Below, one piece after another: positions 5,613 through 9,392 of a stretch of DNA of 9,392 bases. Both the position numbers and the translations under genes were made by a program. This DNA comes from an archaeon (GTDB lineage: Archaea > Nanobdellota > Nanobdellia > Woesearchaeales > GW2011-AR9): assembly GCA_023266155.1 (NCBI GenBank), contig JAHFRS010000035.1:1-9392 (forward strand), in the 5' to 3' direction. The notes beneath the pieces were generated by a model that worked only from the letters and a program-made list of their open reading frames with translations, was not told the origin of the DNA and made no database searches. The number at the start of each line of letters is the position of its first letter. Within the stretch, counting starts at the first letter, position 1.

Positions 5613-5752
5613 TATAATTCCTCCTGCATTTTTGGGGTTGCCAACTCTAGAAAATAGCTCTTATGACGGAAAACTCCTCTCTCCTGCAGCACTCGTTCCT
5701 CTATTGCTGGCACCGTTTCTTCATCCCGTGAAATGGAAATTTTTGTGTCCAT
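5612..5752 (-). CDS. Small ribbon-helix-helix-like protein (candidate antitoxin)
   Basis: A 46-codon frame starts at ATG 5752 and ends in TAA whose last A is the first base of the next gene's ATG (TAATG). The protein starts MDTKISISRDEETVPAIEE and continues with a second charged helix-like region ending KMQEEL. The layout of a short N-terminal strand (KISIS), a helix starting at DEE, a turn at ERGV and a second helix resembles the CopG/Arc ribbon-helix-helix fold used by many antitoxins, though it is short and the second helix is atypical. The one-base overlap and internal GGAGG for the next gene point to one transcript with coupled translation. It could be a truncated or divergent repressor. 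Gene reality is likely; fold is moderately supported. Confidence 0.6.
   Translation of the reverse strand: MDTKISISRDEETVPAIEERVLQERGVFRHKSYFLELATPKMQEEL
5620..5624 (-). promoter_or_regulatory. Shine-Dalgarno GGAGG for the ART-like gene
   Basis: GGAGG on the minus strand, 7 nt before the ATG at 5612 and inside the last codons of the 46-codon gene. It fixes the start of the 356-codon gene and shows that it is translated from within an operon rather than leaderless. Confidence 0.65.
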
Positions 5753-5794
5753 AGTTCTTACTTTTTCTCACCAAGTCGCTCCAAGGAAAGCTTC

Positions 5795-5803
5795 TTTATA
5801 AAT
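5795..5803 (-). promoter_or_regulatory. TATA box of the 5752-4542 operon
   Basis: ATTTATAAA on the minus strand, preceded by GAAAG as a possible BRE. The predicted start of transcription near 5773 gives a leader of about 20 nt before the ATG at 5752. The box is nearly symmetrical, so a weak rightward role is not excluded. Confidence 0.5.
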
Positions 5804-5841
5804 CTTTCTATATTAATTTCTTGATAGTAGTTACATCAATT

Positions 5842-5865
5842 ATTCACAACCTTCTTAAATTCCCG
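5842..5865 (+). promoter_or_regulatory. Promoter of glmS (motif shared with the 3065 operon)
   Basis: ATTCACAA, CC, TTCTTAAA, then a TTCCCG stretch. The TATA-like TTCTTAAA is centred about 27 nt upstream of the glmS ATG, predicting a leaderless mRNA. It matches the element at 3013-3036 in 19 of 24 positions. Confidence 0.5.
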
Positions 5866-5882
5866 TTCTTCTTCTCCGTTTC

Positions 5883-7613
5883 ATGTGCGGCATTATCGGT
5901 TATCTCGGCCACAAAGAGGCGTACCCTCTCCTTCTGGCAGGATTACAGCAATTAGAATATCGTGGTTATGATTCCGCCGGCATTTGCACCAGTAGTGATA
6001 ATACTCTACACGTCCACAAATTACAGGGACGAGTGCAGAATCTCACCGCCATGAGCCTTCCGGGAACACGGGGCATCGGGCATACCCGATGGAGCACCCA
6101 TGGCCGGCCTTCCGACCGTAATGCGCATCCTTTTGCTGACGGCAAAAATCAGTTTTCTGTCGTCCATAACGGCATCATTGAAAATTATCTGGAATTAAAG
6201 GAAGAATTGCGAAAGGAGGGAGTCCAATTCAGTTCCGATACTGATTCTGAAGTGATTGTGCATTTAATCGCTCAAAATTATCAGGGCGATTTGCGGCAGG
6301 CCGTTCTCGATACCATCAAACGATTGCAAGGTGCCTATGCTTTTTGCGTTCTGAAAAATGACCGTGAAGAAATTATTGGGGTGAGGAATGGCAGTCCACT
6401 GGTCGTGGGAATAGGAGTACAAGAAAATTTTCTGGCTTCCGACGTTTCAGCAGTTATCGAACATACCCGAAACGTCATTTATCTGAACGATTTTGAATGT
6501 GCCAGAATTACCAGAGAAGGTGTGGATATCCGTACTTTTCAGGGTGAGCCTTGTCCGTTCAATGTCAAAGAAGTCAACTGGAACTTGGAGCAGGCGCAAA
6601 AGCAAGGCTATAAGCATTTCATGCTCAAAGAAATTTATGAGCAGCCGCAGGTGGTGGAAGATTCCCTGCGTCAATCGTTATCGTTGAAAACTAAATTCTC
6701 CCGCCTGATCATCGTAGCCTGTGGTACGGCGTTCTATGCCGGGCTGGTGGGGAAATATCTGATTGAAACCGTGGCAAAAATTCCCGTGACCGTGGAAATC
6801 GCCTCCGAATTTAGGTATAAAGAACCATTATTCTCTGCTCAGGAACTGGTTCTGGCGATCTCTCAGAGCGGCGAGACGGCAGATACTCTGGCTGCTGTAC
6901 GTTTAGCGAAACAGCAGGGGATCGGCACGCTCGGCCTGATCAATGTTGTGGACAGCACGATCGCCCGGGAAGTCGATCAGGTGATCTATACCCGTGCCGG
7001 GCCAGAAATCGGGGTTGCCTCGACGAAAGCTTTTACTGCTCAGCTCCTGACGTTGTATCAACTTGCATTTTATCTTGCGGGGAAAGATTTTAAACCTCTT
7101 CATCTTGCTGATCAGTTGCGAGCAGTCCTGTCATTGAACGACCAGATCAAAGATTTAGCGCAAAAATATTTTCACTACCAGAACTTTCTCTATATAGGCA
7201 GAAACAGCCAATATCCGCTGGCATTGGAGGGAGCGTTAAAGCTGAAAGAGATTTCGTATATCCATGCCGAAGCGTATCCCGCGGGAGAATTAAAACATGG
7301 TCCTCTGGCATTAGTTTCAGAAGAAACGCCCACAGTAGCTTTATGCTTACAAGATAGTGTTTATCAAAAAACGTTCAGCAACATTCAGGAGATCAAAGCC
7401 CGTGGCGGGAAAGTCATTGCCATCGCCACGGAAGAAGATGAAAAAATCAGAAGTATCAGTGATGATGTCATTTATCTTCCTAAAGTTGAGGAGTTGTTCT
7501 TGCCGCTGCTGGCAGTCATTCCCCTGCAATTGTTTGCCTATCATATTGCTGACATTAAAGAGTGCGATGTGGATAAGCCGAGAAATTTGGCGAAGAGTGT
7601 GACCGTGGAATAA
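5883..7613 (+). CDS. glmS: Glutamine--fructose-6-phosphate aminotransferase (isomerizing)
   Basis: Converts fructose-6-phosphate and glutamine to glucosamine-6-phosphate and glutamate, the first committed step to UDP-GlcNAc for surface glycans. The N-terminal glutaminase domain (about 2-215) starts with the nucleophile Cys2 (MCGIIGYLG) and shows RGYDSAG (27-33), HTRWSTHG (67-74), VVHNGIIEN (93-101) and SSDTDSEV (117-124). Two SIS sugar-isomerase domains follow: ACGTAFYAG (279-287) and ISQSGETADT (326-335) with ASTKAFTAQ (379-387), then LKEISYIHAEAY (454-465), GELKHGPLAL (468-477) and the C-terminal NLAKSVTVE. Glu456, His472 and Lys571 correspond to E. coli Glu488, His504 and Lys603. At 576 residues it is somewhat shorter than the 609-residue E. 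coli enzyme but has every catalytic residue. Cys2 must follow the initiator Met, which fixes the start; the upstream spacing suggests a leaderless mRNA. Confidence 0.97.
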   Translation: MCGIIGYLGHKEAYPLLLAGLQQLEYRGYDSAGICTSSDNTLHVHKLQGRVQNLTAMSLPGTRGIGHTRWSTHGRPSDRNAHPFADGKNQFSVVHNGIIENYLELKEELRKEGVQFSSDTDSEVIVHLIAQNYQGDLRQAVLDTIKRLQGAYAFCVLKNDREEIIGVRNGSPLVVGIGVQENFLASDVSAVIEHTRNVIYLNDFECARITREGVDIRTFQGEPCPFNVKEVNWNLEQAQKQGYKHFMLKEIYEQPQVVEDSLRQSLSLKTKFSRLIIVACGTAFYAGLVGKYLIETVAKIPVTVEIASEFRYKEPLFSAQELVLAISQSGETADTLAAVRLAKQQGIGTLGLINVVDSTIAREVDQVIYTRAGPEIGVASTKAFTAQLLTLYQLAFYLAGKDFKPLHLADQLRAVLSLNDQIKDLAQKYFHYQNFLYIGRNSQYPLALEGALKLKEISYIHAEAYPAGELKHGPLALVSEETPTVALCLQDSVYQKTFSNIQEIKARGGKVIAIATEEDEKIRSISDDVIYLPKVEELFLPLLAVIPLQLFAYHIADIKECDVDKPRNLAKSVTVE

Positions 7614-7683
7614 TTTCTACTTCAGAACCTATCTTCCCGTACCTCTATTTTCTATCAAATCTATTGACTAAACTACCTAAATC

Positions 7684-7692
7684 TTTATAAAT
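7684..7692 (+). promoter_or_regulatory. TATA box of the cupredoxin-like gene
   Basis: TTTATAAAT predicts transcription starting near 7714, giving an 18-nt leader that carries the GGTGA ribosome-binding site at 7721-7725, 6 nt before the ATG at 7732. No other gene is visible between 7614 and 7731. Confidence 0.55.
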
Positions 7693-7720
7693 TACTGCTT
7701 GACAAAAAATCAGTAAAGAA

Positions 7721-7725
7721 GGTGA
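7721..7725 (+). promoter_or_regulatory. Shine-Dalgarno GGTGA
   Basis: AAGGTGAG around 7719-7726 matches the archaeal anti-Shine-Dalgarno complement GGTGA and sits 6 nt from the ATG at 7732, supporting this start. Confidence 0.55.
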
Positions 7726-7731
7726 GTTCAT

Positions 7732-8757
7732 ATGGAACAAAAGCATTTAGATGAAATGGATAATGTCTTTCAGGGAGAAGAATTTATTGATGATACTGAT
7801 TTTGAAGTCAAAGTGGAGTCAGCTAAAATGAATAAGCATAAAGCCCAGCGGGGAAGGCCGGCCAAAGAAGTGGCTAGCAAGAAGCATGTTACTGAGGAGA
7901 AGAGGGTGGAAAAGAAAAGTGAACTGAAGGCAGAACCGCTGAAAGTAGAATCTTCCGCGCCAGTGGCCTCTACTCCCGTCAATCCGTGGGCGGATGAAAA
8001 GTCTGAAAACGGCAATTCCAGTGCCTCGACCTGGAAATTCATCACGGGCATTCTGATAATTTTGCTTATTTTTTCGGTGTTGACACAGGGTTTTCGCTTT
8101 AATGGAAAAATGGGTTCCATGCTCTCTCAATCGGAAGCCGAAAGTACCGCTGTTAAATTTGTTAATACGAATTTCCTGAAGCCGCCCTTTGTCGCTGAAG
8201 TTGCCGCTTCAGAGGAAGTGGACAGCTTATATAAAGTCACTCTTTCGGTTGCCGGGCAGACGGTTGATTCCTATTTGACAAAAGATGGTAAATTTTTCTT
8301 CCCACAGGGCTTTGACACGTCTAAAAGTGTCTTTGACCGAGCTGCTGAAAAAAAATCCAGCTCATCGTCAGCTCAAACTGATGCCGTTCAGACTGAAGCA
8401 GGAACTGTTGTTGCGAGTGAGCAGCCGACTACTGGTCAGGCCGTTAAAACTGCCGAGGTCGTAGATGAAAAATCAAGTAGTGCCGACATTGAGAATGTCC
8501 TGATCGTACCTCTTCGGGCTATAAAATGGAAGTTTACGCCGAATGAAATTACTGTCACTCGTGGCGATACAGTACGCTTGGCTCTTGTTCCTAATAATAT
8601 CGACTTTACGTTTGCCATCCCAGAATTAGGCGTGGAACAACCGGTTTCAGGTCCCACCACGATTGAGTTTGTAGCTGACAAAGCCGGAACGTTTGACTTT
8701 CTCTGCAGCAGCTGTGAGGCGTTTCGGGGGATGAAAGGATCTTTAATCGTGAAGTAA
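7732..8757 (+). CDS. Membrane-anchored protein with degenerate C-terminal cupredoxin domain
   Basis: The 341-residue protein has four parts. A charged, low-complexity region (1-100) is rich in Lys and Glu and contains RGRPAKE. One transmembrane helix follows (about 102-119, FITGILIILLIFSVL). Next is a small domain (about 131-195, LSQSEAESTAVKF through YLTKDGKFFFPQGFD) of a type I associate with membrane-anchored thioredoxin-like proteins of DPANN archaea. A Ser/Thr/Gln-rich linker (about 205-250) leads to a cupredoxin-like domain (256-341) with WKFTPNEITVTRGDTVRL, FAIPELGV and CSSC near GMKGSLIV. In copper-binding relatives His occurs two residues before FAIP and near the end of the Cys motif; here both positions appear to be Phe (292 and 331), and the cysteines (325, 328) are spaced C-x2-C instead of C-x3-C. 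Copper binding is therefore doubtful. The C-terminus is probably outside the cell. Confidence 0.85.
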   Translation: MEQKHLDEMDNVFQGEEFIDDTDFEVKVESAKMNKHKAQRGRPAKEVASKKHVTEEKRVEKKSELKAEPLKVESSAPVASTPVNPWADEKSENGNSSASTWKFITGILIILLIFSVLTQGFRFNGKMGSMLSQSEAESTAVKFVNTNFLKPPFVAEVAASEEVDSLYKVTLSVAGQTVDSYLTKDGKFFFPQGFDTSKSVFDRAAEKKSSSSSAQTDAVQTEAGTVVASEQPTTGQAVKTAEVVDEKSSSADIENVLIVPLRAIKWKFTPNEITVTRGDTVRLALVPNNIDFTFAIPELGVEQPVSGPTTIEFVADKAGTFDFLCSSCEAFRGMKGSLIVK

Positions 8758-8775
8758 ACCTTGTGCGAGCGAAAC

Positions 8776-8803
8776 GTTTTTAATCTCCTTTCTTTTTTCT
8801 TTA
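8776..8803 (+). terminator. Pyrimidine/oligo-T tract after the cupredoxin-like gene
   Basis: GTTTTTAAT followed by a C/T-rich run with six consecutive T, in the 69-nt gap between two same-strand genes. It fits archaeal U-rich termination. The AT-rich part might also serve the next gene's promoter, but its distance to the ATG at 8827 is not ideal, and co-transcription of the two genes is possible. Confidence 0.35.
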
Positions 8804-8826
8804 CCTTACTCACAACTTTACTTATC

Positions 8827-9392
8827 ATGGCTCAACCCTCACGTTGGCGCAAAATCGGGATGTTGCTATTCTTAGCGATGATTGTGCTGGGCTTTACTGT
8901 TCCTTTATTCAATCTTGGCGGCACTTCACCCGAACAACAGCAGCAACCAGCTGAACCGCGATTATGCCAAAATGATGCTGACTGTTACCTGGCCTGTGCT
9001 GATAGGCCGTTGGAAGTATTATGTTCCCAGAATCTCTGCCAGCAGAATTCTTGTGGGGAAGCAGCTCAGTACCCCTATACTACAACTCCTCTCACCTTTC
9101 AGCTTCACGTGAACGTGAATGAAAGTATCATTCCCCTTCCTGCCAGAAGCAATCCCAAAGATTTATTTGTCAAGTTTAGTGATAACGCTGTTCAGGTCTT
9201 TTCGCGGGAATTTCCGTTACATTTAATCCTGCAGAAAGCGGCGATTCAGTTTACACCGCAATGCCTGATACTGGATAGCCGTACCTATTGTGAAGATGAA
9301 AAGAATAGTTTACTGCTGAACGTGAATGGGCAGGAATCATATTTGTTTGGTGATTATATTCCAAAAGAGGGGGATGTAGTGGAGATTAGCTA
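8827..9392 (+). CDS. Membrane-anchored cysteine-rich extracytoplasmic protein (3' end cut)
   Basis: The frame is open from ATG 8827 to the window end (188 complete codons), so the C-terminus is missing or nearly so. A basic N-terminus (MAQPSRWRK) precedes one hydrophobic helix (about 10-28), a Gln/Pro linker (35-44) and a compact six-cysteine segment (Cys47, 53, 57, 66, 71, 76; pattern C-x5-C-x3-C-x8-C-x4-C-x4-C) that could form three disulfides outside the cell. The rest is beta-rich (FQLHVNVN, LFVKFSDNAVQVF, IQFTPQCL, LLLNVNGQ) with Cys at about 147 and 157, and ends with YIPKEGDVVEIS, reminiscent of beta-grasp domains such as DUF4430. I recall similar proteins in DPANN archaea. The function is unknown. 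It may belong with the preceding membrane protein. Confidence 0.8.
   Translation, partial: MAQPSRWRKIGMLLFLAMIVLGFTVPLFNLGGTSPEQQQQPAEPRLCQNDADCYLACADRPLEVLCSQNLCQQNSCGEAAQYPYTTTPLTFQLHVNVNESIIPLPARSNPKDLFVKFSDNAVQVFSREFPLHLILQKAAIQFTPQCLILDSRTYCEDEKNSLLLNVNGQESYLFGDYIPKEGDVVEIS

Noticed and set aside
7770..8120. 116- and 103-codon minus-strand ORFs
   Set aside because: Antisense shadows of the Lys/Glu-rich N-terminus of the cupredoxin-like gene.
8436..8828. 130-codon minus-strand ORF
   Set aside because: Antisense to the cupredoxin domain, whose plus-strand motifs are clear.
8882..9112. 76-codon plus-strand ORF
   Set aside because: It overlaps, out of frame, the membrane-anchored cysteine-rich gene starting at 8827, which stays open to the window end with a clear domain layout.

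Overview
The window looks archaeal, probably from a DPANN lineage close to Woesearchaeota/Nanoarchaeota. TTTAWA-type TATA boxes lie about 24-28 nt upstream of several start codons, which implies leaderless mRNAs (partial CDS at 239, dus, prgI-like, vapB, glmS). Clear Shine-Dalgarno sites appear mainly at genes inside operons or with short leaders. The two membrane-anchored proteins at the right end resemble proteins I associate with DPANN genomes. The lineage is an inference; no rRNA or other phylogenetic marker is present. The code appears standard, because TGA is a real stop in tightly overlapping gene pairs.

Left edge (1-1315): a partial minus-strand gene of unknown function is divergent from dus, a tRNA-dihydrouridine synthase. 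Just after dus (1341-1441) there are two perfect long-stem hairpins back to back, whose arms could also pair in other ways. They are followed by a gene remnant (about 1462-1963) whose reading frame is interrupted by two in-frame TGA codons. Only its last 105 codons remain open.

Central accessory block (about 1316-5760): a lone PrgI/VirB3-like membrane protein (minus strand); a VapBC toxin-antitoxin pair with a TATA box and a candidate operator; an operon of two unrecognised genes joined by an ATGA overlap (3065-4545); and, converging on it with interlocked stop codons, a minus-strand pair. That pair is a 46-codon ribbon-helix-helix-like small gene (5752-5612) coupled through TAATG to a 356-codon protein with ADP-ribosyltransferase-like motifs. 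It is the best candidate here for an undescribed toxin-antitoxin or conflict system.

Right side (5883-9392): glmS (glucosamine-6-phosphate synthase, complete and canonical) starts UDP-GlcNAc precursor synthesis. It is followed by a membrane-anchored protein with a degenerate cupredoxin domain and then by a membrane-anchored cysteine-rich extracytoplasmic protein cut by the window end. The core genes dus and glmS therefore flank a block of small, separately promoted accessory modules.
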